A stretch of DNA of 64,000 nucleotides from Arcobacter sp. (GTDB taxonomy: Bacteria > Campylobacterota > Campylobacteria > Campylobacterales > Sulfurimonadaceae). The stretch lies in NCBI GenBank assembly GCA_024637195.1, contig JAGXFN010000002.1, forward strand, positions 248,001 to 312,000, given 5' to 3'. Under the pieces are notes generated by a model, which was given only the letters and a program-made list of their open reading frames with translations, did not search any database and was not told where the DNA came from. Shown one piece after another: positions 53,430 through 63,251 of this stretch (position 1 is the stretch's first letter; every line of letters starts with the position of its first letter). Made by a program: the position numbers and the translations under genes.

Positions 53430-53734
53430 AAACCGATAGCCCAACTCTTTATATTCAGCGCAGAAGTGCTCTCTTCTGTGTCTTCCAGACTATACTCCCT
53501 TATTTACAACACGCATTTTCTATACTGCTGAGGCCCTATCTCCCGATAAAACACCTGTTATAGCTGCCGCCATTATTCACCCCTCTTTAAGGCTTTAATA
53601 ATTTATAATCACATAATAAAATATTAATAATTAACTGGATAGAATAACTGAAGTAAATTAATATTGTTATTTATTATTTTAATAAAGATAACAATAAAGA
53701 GTAATCTTGATGTTTAGAAAAGTGGGGATGATCG
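53430..53734 (+). promoter_or_regulatory. AT-rich intergenic region before the polysaccharide operon, with inverted repeat
   Basis: No gene can be supported in these 305 bases. The second half is strongly AT-rich and probably holds the operon promoter (several TATAAT-like stretches, for example near 53600). TATTGTTAT at 53662-53670 pairs exactly with ATAACAATA at 53688-53696, with an inner complementary stretch; this could be an operator or an RNA hairpin. No ops/JUMPstart element was found. Confidence 0.45.
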
Positions 53735-54880
53735 TTGAAAAAAATTCTTATTATATTTGGTACGAGGCCGGAGGCTATCAAGATGGCGCCGCTGGTCAGG
53801 GCATGTAAGGCTGAAAAAACATTTGAAGTCATGGTGTGTGTGACGGCGCAGCATCGGGAGATGCTTGACCAGGTCCTGGAGCTCTTTGAGATCATTCCGG
53901 AGTATGACCTTAACATTATGAAGCCCGGGCAGGATCTTTATGATGTCACGGCCAAGGTTCTTTTGGGCTTGCGTGATGTTTTGCATGCCTTTTCACCGGA
54001 CCTGGTTCTTGTGCATGGGGATACGACGACAACACTCTCTGCGGCATTGGCAGCATTTTACCAGCGCATAAAGGTCGGACATGTCGAAGCGGGGCTAAGA
54101 ACCGGAGATATCTATTCGCCCTGGCCGGAAGAGGCGAACAGGAAGCTGACGACCCAGATCGCTGCCTATCATTTTGCGCCGACCATGACCTCTGAGCAGA
54201 ACCTGCTGCAAGATGGGGTAAACAAGGAAAATATAGTCGTCACGGGCAACACGGTCATCGATGCGCTTTTTATGGCCCTGGAAAAGATTAAAAGCGATCC
54301 TGGCCTGGAAGAGAGGATTGTCACGTTTATCCATAAGAGTGTCGCTTCGGAACATTTTGACCTCAAGCACTCCAAATTTATCCTTGTGACAGGCCATCGT
54401 CGAGAAAACCATGGAAATGGTTTTATCAATATCTGCAGTGCCCTCAAAGCAATCGCGCAGAAAAATCCCCAGCTGCATATCGTCTATCCCGTACACCTGA
54501 ACCCGAATGTCCAAAAGCCGGTCATTGAGCTGCTTTCGGACATTGAAAATGTCCATCTGATAGAGCCGCTGCAGTATGAACATTTCATCTATCTGATGGA
54601 CAGCTCCTTTTTTATTATCACCGACAGCGGCGGGGTACAAGAAGAAGCGCCTTCTTTGGGCAAACCGGTTCTGGTCATGCGCGATACGACCGAACGTCCC
54701 GAGGCGCTCGAAGCCGGTACGGTCAAGCTTGTCGGCACAGACAGAGAGCTCATCATCAAAGAGGCGCAGGAGCTTATCGATGTGCCTGCCGCATACGAAA
54801 GAATGTCAAAAGCGCACAATCCTTACGGGGATGGCAGGGCGTGTGAAAAAATCATTAACTTCATAAAGGATCAGCGTTGA
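53735..54880 (+). CDS. wecB: UDP-N-acetylglucosamine 2-epimerase (non-hydrolysing)
   Basis: The 381-residue product contains [50 protein letters not shown], and [20 protein letters not shown], the full WecB pattern. It turns UDP-GlcNAc into UDP-ManNAc. The start is TTG at 53735 with GGGGA seven bases before; no ATG in frame fits. It is the first gene of the polysaccharide set and overlaps wecC by four bases. Confidence 0.95.
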   Translation: MKKILIIFGTRPEAIKMAPLVRACKAEKTFEVMVCVTAQHREMLDQVLELFEIIPEYDLNIMKPGQDLYDVTAKVLLGLRDVLHAFSPDLVLVHGDTTTTLSAALAAFYQRIKVGHVEAGLRTGDIYSPWPEEANRKLTTQIAAYHFAPTMTSEQNLLQDGVNKENIVVTGNTVIDALFMALEKIKSDPGLEERIVTFIHKSVASEHFDLKHSKFILVTGHRRENHGNGFINICSALKAIAQKNPQLHIVYPVHLNPNVQKPVIELLSDIENVHLIEPLQYEHFIYLMDSSFFIITDSGGVQEEAPSLGKPVLVMRDTTERPEALEAGTVKLVGTDRELIIKEAQELIDVPAAYERMSKAHNPYGDGRACEKIINFIKDQR

Positions 54881-56085
54881 AAAGAAACAAATCGATATGT
54901 GTTATGGGGCTTGGTTATATAGGATTGCCGACAGCGGCGCTTTTGGCAAACAGGAATTATCAGGTGCATGGCGTTGATGTTGTGCAGAGTACCGTGGATA
55001 CGATCAATCAGGGAAATATCCATATCGTCGAGCCTGAACTGGATATCTTTGTGCGCTCCGCCGTCAATTCGGGGAACTTGAAAGCAGACATACTGCCACA
55101 GGAGTCGGATGTTTTTATTATCGCGGTTCCGACGCCTTTTCACGAGGGTTTTGTACCCAATATCGATTATGTCATTGCGGCGGCAAAGTCGATTGCCCCT
55201 TATGTCAAAGAGGAAAATATCATCATTTTGGAGTCTACCTCACCCGTGGGGACGACAGATAAGGTTAACGAGGTGCTTCAAGAGTGCGGGGTGGATGTCT
55301 CAAAGATCTATGTATCACACTGTCCTGAGCGTGTTCTTCCCGGCCATATCATGCGCGAACTAGTGGAGAACGACCGAATAGTCGGCGGAATTACCCCTGA
55401 AGCTACTGAGGTGACGGCGGAGTTTTACCGGACCTTTGTCAGCGGCGAGGTCTTAAAAACGGATGCCAAAACTGCAGAGATGGCAAAATTGACCGAAAAC
55501 AGTTACCGCGATGTCAACATCGCCTTCGCCAATGAGATCTCGATGTTGTGCGATAAGTTTGAGATCAATGCCTGGGAGCTCATCAAGCTTGCCAATCGGC
55601 ACCCTCGGGTCAATATATTACAGCCTGGTCCGGGTGTCGGAGGCCACTGTATCGCGGTCGATCCCTGGTTTATCGTTCACAAAGGGGGCAAGGATGCGAA
55701 GATCATCCGTGCCGCACGCGAGATTAATAACCATAAAACCGAATGGAGTATCGACAAAATCAAGAAGAGTGCTCTGGCATTTAAAAACAAAAACGGACGT
55801 CCGGCCAAGGTAGCTTGCATGGGGTTATCCTTCAAGCCCAATATTGATGATCTTCGTGAATCCCCCGCGCTATACATCACGCGAAAATTAGTCGAAGGGG
55901 GGATAGATGTCATGGCGGTCGAGCCCAATATAGATTCACACAGCGAATTCGAGATCGTGAGCGACGAGGTGGCAATCAATGAGGCGGACATCATCGCCTA
56001 TCTGGTCGCACACAAAGAGTTCAAAGGCATTCGTATCTTCGGAAAGAATGTACTCGATTTCTGCGGAGTGACCAATGGAAATTAG
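54877..56085 (+). CDS. wecC: UDP-N-acetyl-D-mannosamine dehydrogenase
   Basis: The 402-residue product has [18 protein letters not shown], the [13 protein letters not shown] block, and [18 protein letters not shown], with catalytic Cys in [15 protein letters not shown]. This is the WecC branch of the UDP-sugar dehydrogenases. It makes UDP-ManNAcA from the WecB product. Start is TTG, overlapping the previous stop (TTGA). It overlaps the second ugd by 11 bases. Confidence 0.95.
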   Translation: MKRNKSICVMGLGYIGLPTAALLANRNYQVHGVDVVQSTVDTINQGNIHIVEPELDIFVRSAVNSGNLKADILPQESDVFIIAVPTPFHEGFVPNIDYVIAAAKSIAPYVKEENIIILESTSPVGTTDKVNEVLQECGVDVSKIYVSHCPERVLPGHIMRELVENDRIVGGITPEATEVTAEFYRTFVSGEVLKTDAKTAEMAKLTENSYRDVNIAFANEISMLCDKFEINAWELIKLANRHPRVNILQPGPGVGGHCIAVDPWFIVHKGGKDAKIIRAAREINNHKTEWSIDKIKKSALAFKNKNGRPAKVACMGLSFKPNIDDLRESPALYITRKLVEGGIDVMAVEPNIDSHSEFEIVSDEVAINEADIIAYLVAHKEFKGIRIFGKNVLDFCGVTNGN

Positions 56086-57397
56086 TGTCATTGGAACAGG
56101 CTATGTCGGTTTGGTCAGCGGGACATGTTTCGCGCAGATGGGCAACACGATCACCTGTGTGGATATTGATGAGACGAAGATAGAGCGTTTGAAGCAGGGG
56201 ATAGTTCCGATCTATGAGCCCGGGCTTGAGGAGATGGTGCTGAGCAACTACAGCAAGAAGACGCTTGATTTTACGACAGATGTGCAAAAAGCAATAGAAA
56301 ATTCAAAGATCGTCTTTATCGCGGTGGGTACACCCATGGGAAATGACGGGAGCGCCGACTTGCAGTATGTGCTGGCAGTGGCGGAAAGCATCGGCAGATA
56401 TATGAACAGCTACATGACCGTTGTGGACAAGTCTACCGTTCCGGTGGGAACGGCCGAAAAGGTCAGGGCCGCCATACAAGCAGAGCTTGACGCGAGAAAC
56501 AGCGATCTTGTCTTTGATGTCGTCTCCAACCCGGAATTTCTAAAAGAGGGTGCGGCGATCGATGACTTCATGAAACCTGACCGCGTCGTTATCGGTGCGG
56601 ACAATGAGAAAGCGATGGGAGTCATGCATGATCTTTACGCTCCCTTTATGAAGAGCCATGACCGTTTTATCGGCATGGACATCAAGTCTGCGGAGATGAC
56701 AAAGTATGCCGCCAACGCGATGCTTGCGACCAAGATCTCCTTTATGAATGAGATCTCCAACATCTGCGAAAGAGTCGGAGCTGATGTCAACCGAGTCCGC
56801 CACGGGATCGGTTCGGATTCGCGTATCGGATACGGGTTTATCTATCCCGGTTGCGGTTACGGGGGAAGCTGTTTTCCCAAAGATGTGCAGGCTCTGGTAA
56901 AGACCTCAAATGATTTTGGCTACACGCCCAGAATCCTCGATGCGGTAGAACAGGTTAATTATGAGCAAAAAAAAGTCGTCTCCAGCAAGGTAGTGAAGCG
57001 TTTCGGTGAGGATCTGAGCGGGAAAGTCTTTGCGGTCTGGGGCCTTGCCTTTAAGCCCGAGACAGACGATATGCGCGAAGCCTCCTCTATCACCATCATC
57101 AACGAGCTGACCTTACGCGGCGCAAAGATCGTAGCATATGACCCAAAAGCGCGCCATGAGGCCGAAAACTTTTATCTCAAAGAGAATAAAAATGTTGCCT
57201 ATGTAGAGAGCAAGTACGCCGCGCTGAAAGACGCGGATGCCTTGATCCTGATCACAGAGTGGCAGGAGTTCAGGAGTCCGGATTTTAATGAGATTGCCAA
57301 GCTTTTAAAAACACCAATATTCTTTGATGGCCGCAATCAATTTAAAAAAGAACGCATGCAGGAACTGGGGTTCGAATACTACCAAATCGGTGTATAG
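56075..57397 (+). CDS. UDP-glucose 6-dehydrogenase (copy 2)
   Basis: The 440-residue product repeats the features of the copy at 52079: [41 protein letters not shown] in parts, [16 protein letters not shown], and an ending EYYQIGV. Both seem intact with all key residues. Codon choices differ in many places, so the copies are old or diverged. ATG lies inside the end of wecC. This copy sits in the operon and probably serves it directly. Confidence 0.95.
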   Translation: MEISVIGTGYVGLVSGTCFAQMGNTITCVDIDETKIERLKQGIVPIYEPGLEEMVLSNYSKKTLDFTTDVQKAIENSKIVFIAVGTPMGNDGSADLQYVLAVAESIGRYMNSYMTVVDKSTVPVGTAEKVRAAIQAELDARNSDLVFDVVSNPEFLKEGAAIDDFMKPDRVVIGADNEKAMGVMHDLYAPFMKSHDRFIGMDIKSAEMTKYAANAMLATKISFMNEISNICERVGADVNRVRHGIGSDSRIGYGFIYPGCGYGGSCFPKDVQALVKTSNDFGYTPRILDAVEQVNYEQKKVVSSKVVKRFGEDLSGKVFAVWGLAFKPETDDMREASSITIINELTLRGAKIVAYDPKARHEAENFYLKENKNVAYVESKYAALKDADALILITEWQEFRSPDFNEIAKLLKTPIFFDGRNQFKKERMQELGFEYYQIGV

Positions 57398-57434
57398 GCC
57401 CGGTACGGAGTGCATCTAATAAAAAGGAGACAAG

Positions 57435-58511
57435 ATGAAGATATTAGTGACAGGAACAGCCGGATTTATCGGTTTTCATGTGGCCAAAGCACTGCTTGAG
57501 CGCGGCGATGAGGTTGTCGGTCTGGACAACATCAATGATTATTACAGCGTCGAGCTGAAATACGGGCGTTTAAGAGAGCTCGGTATTCGCAAAGAGAAGA
57601 TCAAAGAGGGGGTGAAAACTTCTTCAACGCGCTACGAAAAACATCACTTTATTAAACTCGATCTCTGTGATCACGAGGGGATACAGAAATTGTTTCAGGG
57701 CGAAAAATTTGATGCGGTCTGTCATTTGGCAGCGCAGGCAGGCGTACGCTATTCTTTGGAAAATCCGCATACCTACATCCAGAGCAACATAGTCGGTTTT
57801 TTGAATATTCTCGAAGCCTGCCGCCATAATGGCGTGGAAAATCTTTCATATGCCTCAAGTTCATCTGTCTACGGGCTGAACAGCTCCCAGCCTTTTAAGA
57901 CCTCGGACACAAGTGAACATCCCGCCAGTCTCTATGCGGCGACTAAAAAATCTAATGAGATGATGGCGCATACCTACAGCCATCTCTACGGAATACGTAC
58001 TACCGGAATGCGCTTTTTCACGGTGTACGGCGCCTGGGGAAGACCGGATATGGCGCCGATGCTCTTTACGGATGCGATCCTAAATGACAGGGCCATAGAG
58101 GTCTTTAACCACGGCAAGATGAGCCGGGACTTCACCTATATCGACGATATTGTCGCGGGTGTTTTGGCAGTGATCGACAATCCAGCACAGACAAATGGCG
58201 CCTGGGACGCGGAGCATCCCGATATTGCATCGTCAAAAGCTGCCTTCAAGATCTACAACATAGGAAACAATGCTCCGGTTTCTTTGATGGCATTTATACA
58301 AACCCTTGAAAAGGCTTTGAAAAAGACGGCGGTGAAAAAAATGCTGCCGATGCAGGCCGGTGATGTTGTCTCTACCTATGCGGATGTGAATGCGATGAAA
58401 ACGGCATTCGGCTATGAATCAAAAACAGATCTCTTAACCGGCATCGCCGCTTTTGTAGACTGGTATAAAAATTTTTATAGACAGGAAAAAGATCTTGATG
58501 TATCTGCTTAG
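57435..58511 (+). CDS. UDP-glucuronate 4-epimerase
   Basis: The 358-residue SDR protein shows LVTGTAGFIGFHVAKALLERG, VVGLDNINDYYSVELKYGRL in parts, AAQAGVRYSLENP, SSSSVYGLN, YAATKKSNE (Tyr-x3-Lys), and RFFTVYGAWGRPDMA. These mark the GlcA 4-epimerase (LspL/Cap1J) branch. It turns UDP-GlcA to UDP-GalA. AAGGAGA precedes the ATG. It follows the second ugd, so GlcA and GalA are both available to the pathway. Confidence 0.93.
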   Translation: MKILVTGTAGFIGFHVAKALLERGDEVVGLDNINDYYSVELKYGRLRELGIRKEKIKEGVKTSSTRYEKHHFIKLDLCDHEGIQKLFQGEKFDAVCHLAAQAGVRYSLENPHTYIQSNIVGFLNILEACRHNGVENLSYASSSSVYGLNSSQPFKTSDTSEHPASLYAATKKSNEMMAHTYSHLYGIRTTGMRFFTVYGAWGRPDMAPMLFTDAILNDRAIEVFNHGKMSRDFTYIDDIVAGVLAVIDNPAQTNGAWDAEHPDIASSKAAFKIYNIGNNAPVSLMAFIQTLEKALKKTAVKKMLPMQAGDVVSTYADVNAMKTAFGYESKTDLLTGIAAFVDWYKNFYRQEKDLDVSA

Positions 58512-58564
58512 AGATCTTTCATGTATGTGCCGACTGCTCTGTTTCGGTGCAAGGTTGAGATAAG

Positions 58565-59839
58565 ATGAGAACAAAAATAAGATCGATATGGAAACAAGAA
58601 GAGTATAAAAGAGTGCTCAAAAATATCTTTTTTCTCTTCATCTTAAAAGGCTCTGAATATCTTTTGCCGTTGATCCTGCTTCCCTTTTTGGTACGAACCC
58701 TGGGAGTGGAGCTCTTTGGATTGCTGGCACTGGCGACATCGACCGTTTTTGTTTTCAGAGGCGTAGTCGCCTACGGATTTGATATGACCGGTACGCACCA
58801 GATAGCTATCCACCGTGAAGACAAGGCTAAAGTGGAAGAGATATTCAGTTCAATCATCCTTACTAAGCTGATACTGATGGCAGGGACCTCTGTGCTTTTT
58901 GCACTGATCGTTTACAGTGTTGAGATGCTTTATATTCACTGGGAAGTCTATACGATCACCTATCTTCTTGTCATCGGTGATGTTTTTTTCCCTCAATGGT
59001 TTTTTCAAGGTATGGAAAATATGAAGTTTATCACCAACCTGCGCATTGCCTATAAGACGCTCTATATATTAATGGTATTTGCATTTGTCCACTCTTCTGA
59101 GGATTATCTGTGGGTTCCATTTTTGGAAGCCGTGAGCGCATTGATGGCAGGACTCATCTCGTTGTGGTTTATCAATAGAAACTTCGGAGTCGGTTTTAAG
59201 CTGCAGCCGATAGCCGCCATCAAAAACCAGTTTGTAGAAAGTTGGCATGTTTTTATCTCCAATATGGCCGTCATCTTCTACTCTTCGGTCAACATTATTT
59301 TTTTAGGGATCTTCCTTAATGAAGCGGCCGTCGGTTATTTTTCGATCGCAAAAAGGTTGATCGATGCGATACGCGGTATTTTCGGTCCCCTAAACACCGC
59401 CATCTTTCCTTTTTTGTCAAAGCAGTACCTTGCGGACAGGGCAAAATACTATAGCCTGGCATTCAAGTACTTTCTACTCAACTCGCTGGGTCTTCTTATT
59501 TTTGCTTTGTTGGTCTTTGTGTTTAGCGGCAGCTTGATCGAGCTTGTCAGCGGGCAGAGTATGGATGTGTCAAAGACAGTCCTTCAGATCTTGGCCCTGG
59601 GCCTTGTCTTTTCGATGGGAACTTTTTTCAGCTCCATGCTGGTCATTAAAAAACAGAGCCGGGTCCTCTCGAAGATCACATGGATGACGATGGGGTTCAA
59701 TCTGTTCTTTTTATACGCAGCTGTAGAGTGGTACGGCATCATCGGTATGGCATGGCTCTTTGTTGCCGTGCAGATCTTTCATCTCTACTTGCAGATTTTT
59801 TACAACGCAGAGATTTTCAAAAGGCTAAGAAATGCTTAA
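58565..59839 (+). CDS. Polysaccharide flippase (Wzx family)
   Basis: The 424-residue product has about 12 membrane helices and the Wzx/RfbX/MVF-like pattern: FLFILKGSEYLLPLILLPFLVRTLGVELFGLLALA in pieces near the start, and later PLNTAIFPFLSKQY. Such proteins move undecaprenyl-linked sugar repeats across the inner membrane. Its end overlaps the Wzy-like gene by eight bases. Confidence 0.88.
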   Translation: MRTKIRSIWKQEEYKRVLKNIFFLFILKGSEYLLPLILLPFLVRTLGVELFGLLALATSTVFVFRGVVAYGFDMTGTHQIAIHREDKAKVEEIFSSIILTKLILMAGTSVLFALIVYSVEMLYIHWEVYTITYLLVIGDVFFPQWFFQGMENMKFITNLRIAYKTLYILMVFAFVHSSEDYLWVPFLEAVSALMAGLISLWFINRNFGVGFKLQPIAAIKNQFVESWHVFISNMAVIFYSSVNIIFLGIFLNEAAVGYFSIAKRLIDAIRGIFGPLNTAIFPFLSKQYLADRAKYYSLAFKYFLLNSLGLLIFALLVFVFSGSLIELVSGQSMDVSKTVLQILALGLVFSMGTFFSSMLVIKKQSRVLSKITWMTMGFNLFFLYAAVEWYGIIGMAWLFVAVQIFHLYLQIFYNAEIFKRLRNA

Positions 59840-61130
59840 TCGTATCTACGCGGGCACGCTTTATTTTCTAACGGCTTTCCTGATTGCGACGGAAGGAATT
59901 TTTGCCGGATACAAGATAGGACCGATCGACTATCACCGTCTGGCCGAGTTCGTTATTTTTTTATTGATTTTAAAATATTTGTTGCGCGATCTCAAAGGCA
60001 ATAGGGTTATCCTTCTCATCTTTCAGACGACGGCACTCTTATATGCTCTGCTGATATTCAAGTTTTTTGTACTTTTGTATTTTAAAAACGAGTATGATCC
60101 TCAGCTTATCCACAGCGGCCATCGTCTCGTGTTTTTGTTCATCTATATGTATCTGGTCTATTACTTTTTGCAAAAGAACTATACATTCTTGAAGCTGGTG
60201 CTAATGTTCGCATTTCCCATCTTTCTGATCGCATTTTTACAGTTCAATCTCATCCCTTTCAATGAGCTGGCATGGGAGCTGAAACTGAACTATTTCAACC
60301 AAAACACACCTCCTGAATTTTTGCCTTATCAGCATGAAGCCTCTTTCAGAAGCCGTCTGTCAGGTCTGTATGGATACGCGATCCCTCTTGCCTATGCGAC
60401 AACCACCTATATGCTGCTGACACTTTATGTGTATGTGAAAGAGAACTCAGTGCTTTTTCTTCTGTATTTTATGTTTTTGGTGGTGATTAGTATTATCTCT
60501 TTGACGCGGTCTACGGCCCTGGCCGGGGTTTCGCTCCTTGTCTATTTTATTTATACGGCAATGATGCAGTCCAGCCAAATAAAAAAGCTGGCCATCCTGT
60601 CGATCCTGGCCATTTCGCTGCTTGTTTTTGTCGATTTTTACACAACGCAGACAGAGAGTCTGGAGCGATTGACAAACACAGAAGACGGGTCGGCTACAGG
60701 GCGTCTGCCGTTGGCGCTGACGGGGCTTTATAACATGGCAGTACATCCTCTGGGAGCTTCGGAGGAAGAAACGAAGCAGATAAAAGAGGAGATGTATGCG
60801 ATCTTTCATCACCGCAATATTTTGCATTATCCTTCCCATAACGGGCTACTCGAGCTGGGGATACAGTACACCTCAATCGGGATTTTCGTTTTTATTATTT
60901 TTCTTTATCGGCTGAAAAAGATGACATTTCCCTATCTGGAACCTAAACTAAGGATTTTTTTCAGCTTCTCGTTGCTGGCGTATTTTATGAACTCGTTTTT
61001 CCACAATGCCTTTATTTTTACAAGCGATTTTTTCATTATGGGCATGTTTGCGGTGCTTGCATATGAATACAAGCTTGCAAAACAAAGAGAAGAGGCAAAA
61101 AATTTGATGAAGGAGAGTAAAAATGTTTAA
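59832..61130 (+). CDS. O-antigen polymerase/ligase-like membrane protein (Wzy type)
   Basis: The 432-residue product has 10-12 membrane helices with a large periplasmic loop near the centre-end (about 290-350), as in the O-antigen ligase/polymerase family (Wzy_C). RSRLSGLYGYAIPLAYATT and SLTRSTALAGVSLL lie in the membrane part, and HYPSHNGLLELGIQY matches the conserved 'H-N-x-x-L-x-x-x-x-x-G' element. Sequence alone does not separate Wzy from WaaL, but a neighbouring Wzx favours Wzy. It overlaps the following glycosyltransferase by eight bases. Confidence 0.82.
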   Translation: MLNRIYAGTLYFLTAFLIATEGIFAGYKIGPIDYHRLAEFVIFLLILKYLLRDLKGNRVILLIFQTTALLYALLIFKFFVLLYFKNEYDPQLIHSGHRLVFLFIYMYLVYYFLQKNYTFLKLVLMFAFPIFLIAFLQFNLIPFNELAWELKLNYFNQNTPPEFLPYQHEASFRSRLSGLYGYAIPLAYATTTYMLLTLYVYVKENSVLFLLYFMFLVVISIISLTRSTALAGVSLLVYFIYTAMMQSSQIKKLAILSILAISLLVFVDFYTTQTESLERLTNTEDGSATGRLPLALTGLYNMAVHPLGASEEETKQIKEEMYAIFHHRNILHYPSHNGLLELGIQYTSIGIFVFIIFLYRLKKMTFPYLEPKLRIFFSFSLLAYFMNSFFHNAFIFTSDFFIMGMFAVLAYEYKLAKQREEAKNLMKESKNV

Positions 61131-62220
61131 TGAGAAACGTAAGGTGCTTTTTTTCTTGCCGAATTTATCTGGCGGGGGTGCCGAAAAGATATCGGTCACA
61201 CTTCTTAGACAGCTCGATGCTCAAAAATACGAGGTCACGCTGGTGCTGGTGGAAAATATCGGCAAATACATAGACCTGATCCCCGCACACGTAAGACTTG
61301 TCGATCTAAAAGCCAAAAAGACGGTGCTTTCTCTCTTCAAGCTAAGAAAAGAGATACAGAGCTTCAGGCCCGATATCGTCTACTCCTCGCTGTTTCGTTC
61401 TAACATAATTTTGAGTATGGCCGTCTCGATGATAAAACACAGGCCTCGAATGATCCTTCGAAGTCCGAACTCTCCGGAGCTTTTGATCCAAAACAAAGAA
61501 CTGGGATGGAGAACAAAATACCTGCTGGGCCGGGCCTATAAAAAAGCGGATCTGGTTCTGGCACAAACGCCGCAGATGCGCGAGGAGATCATCTGTCACC
61601 ATCAGACCGACGCGTCGAAGGTAGACGTGTTTTTAAATCCTCTGGACTGCCAACACATCGATGAGCAGACTGAAAATATCAGTCCTCCTTTTGATACGAA
61701 GATGATCAATATCGTTGCCGCGGGACGTTTGAGCAAGCAAAAGGGGTTTGATGTTCTGATCAATGCCTTTGCCTTGGTTTGCGAACTTAGAGACGATTTC
61801 ATCTTGCATATCCTCGGCGAAGACGGAGGAGAAAAAGAAAAGTTAGAGCAAATGATCGTGGCTTTGGGACTAGAGAAAAAAGTAAATCTTTTAGGTTTTC
61901 AGAAGAATCCTTATTCTTTTTTTTACTATTCAAATCTTTATGTACTCTCCTCGCGCTGGGAGGGTCTACCCAATACGGTCTTGGAAAACCTCTATCTGCG
62001 TACCCCGGTTGTCTCAACGCGCTGCATTCCTTTTATGCAGATCCTGATCGAAGACAAGGTGACGGGTCTGCTTGTTGAAGTCGATGATGTGCCTGCCTTG
62101 GCTGCTGCGATCTTGCAGTACAAGACGATCACCCCCGCCCCGCGCCGTAAAACAGAATTAAAAGATATCAACCAGATTTTTAACACCGTGCTTTACCCTG
62201 TATCTCAAGGAATAAATTGA
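61123..62220 (+). CDS. Glycosyltransferase, GT4 family
   Basis: The 365-residue GT-B protein has FFLPNLSGGGAEKISVTLLRQL at the start, NIVAAGRLSKQKGFDVLINAF at the donor domain, and SRWEGLPNTVLENLYLRTPVVS with the E-x7-E motif. It adds a sugar to the growing repeat on the cytosolic face. Acceptor and donor are unknown. Its stop overlaps the next ATG (TGATG). Confidence 0.92.
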   Translation: MFNEKRKVLFFLPNLSGGGAEKISVTLLRQLDAQKYEVTLVLVENIGKYIDLIPAHVRLVDLKAKKTVLSLFKLRKEIQSFRPDIVYSSLFRSNIILSMAVSMIKHRPRMILRSPNSPELLIQNKELGWRTKYLLGRAYKKADLVLAQTPQMREEIICHHQTDASKVDVFLNPLDCQHIDEQTENISPPFDTKMINIVAAGRLSKQKGFDVLINAFALVCELRDDFILHILGEDGGEKEKLEQMIVALGLEKKVNLLGFQKNPYSFFYYSNLYVLSSRWEGLPNTVLENLYLRTPVVSTRCIPFMQILIEDKVTGLLVEVDDVPALAAAILQYKTITPAPRRKTELKDINQIFNTVLYPVSQGIN

Positions 62221-63251
62221 TGAAAAAACTATTATTGATAGGACCACTGGCAAACAAAAAAGATCCGTCGAAGTCAGGCGGTGTCGTCGTTCTGTTTGAA
62301 CTTTTACTAAATGAGCTCAGAAAGAAAGAGATTGAATTTGATGTGATCGATACATTGAAAGAGAACTATGCCAACCCGCTGCATGCTTTTTTATTGATCA
62401 GCTTTACTCTGGCGCGCAGGATAAAAAATTATGAACATATATCACTGCAGGCAACAGCAAACAGTTTTATAATGATAGGTCCTCTGATGATACTGCTTGC
62501 TAAATTTTATAAGAAAAGAACCAGTATGCGCAAATTTGCCGGGAATTTTGATCTGATCTATGAAAGAGGAGGGTGGTTGAAACAATCGATTATTCGCTAC
62601 GTTCTAAAAAACAGCGATGCTGTTTTTTTTGAAACCCAATATCTGGTGGAGCATTTTAGCTCTTTCAACCCTAACATCCATTGGTTTCCAAATGTAAGAA
62701 GCGCTACGCTCACCCCCAATCTTCCCAGAAGCTACAGCAAACGGCTTGTTTATGTGGGAACGATCAACGAGGAAAAGGGGATGAATGAGCTTGTCTCGCT
62801 CTCCAAGCGTCTGGATGCGAGCTACACGCTTGACATCTACGGCCCAATTATCGATGCCAAGTACTCCAAGGAGATGTTCGAGCGTAGCGGTGTCAACTAT
62901 AAGGGTGCCCTGAGCCCGGAAAAAGTAGTCGAGCTTATCAACTCTTATGACGTTCTGCTGCTTCCCACGTTTTGGAAAGGGGAAGGGTACCCCGGAGTGA
63001 TAATCGAAGCCTTTTCTCTGGGTCTTCCTGTTGTGGCAACCAGACTCAAGGGCATTATGGAGATGGTACAAGAGGGCGAGAACGGGAAGCTAATCGACGC
63101 GAAGAACATCCAGCAGCTTTTCGATGCAGTAGAGAGTATAGATGAAAGCAATTATGCACAAATGTCGCAGAATGCATTTCAATCGTTTTCTAAGTTTGAC
63201 AGCAAAGCGCAAACAGAAAAGTATTTAGAAAAGACAGGAACAGATGTTTGA
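62220..63251 (+). CDS. Glycosyltransferase, GT4-like
   Basis: The ATG at 62220 overlaps the upstream TGA and follows AAGGA at the usual distance, so I prefer it to TTG 62217. The 343-residue product opens KKLLLIGPLANKKDPSKSGGVVVLFELLL. It shows RLVYVGTINEEKGMNELVSL and the E-x7-E region GEGYPGVIIEAFSLGLPVVATRLKG in parts. N-terminal acceptor part is less conserved than in the preceding enzyme. It overlaps the CapK-like gene by eight bases. Confidence 0.9.
   Translation: MKKLLLIGPLANKKDPSKSGGVVVLFELLLNELRKKEIEFDVIDTLKENYANPLHAFLLISFTLARRIKNYEHISLQATANSFIMIGPLMILLAKFYKKRTSMRKFAGNFDLIYERGGWLKQSIIRYVLKNSDAVFFETQYLVEHFSSFNPNIHWFPNVRSATLTPNLPRSYSKRLVYVGTINEEKGMNELVSLSKRLDASYTLDIYGPIIDAKYSKEMFERSGVNYKGALSPEKVVELINSYDVLLLPTFWKGEGYPGVIIEAFSLGLPVVATRLKGIMEMVQEGENGKLIDAKNIQQLFDAVESIDESNYAQMSQNAFQSFSKFDSKAQTEKYLEKTGTDV

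Noticed and set aside
53560-53600. ops/JUMPstart element for the polysaccharide operon
   Set aside because: Only a partial GGCGGCAGC on the opposite strand, pointing away from the operon.
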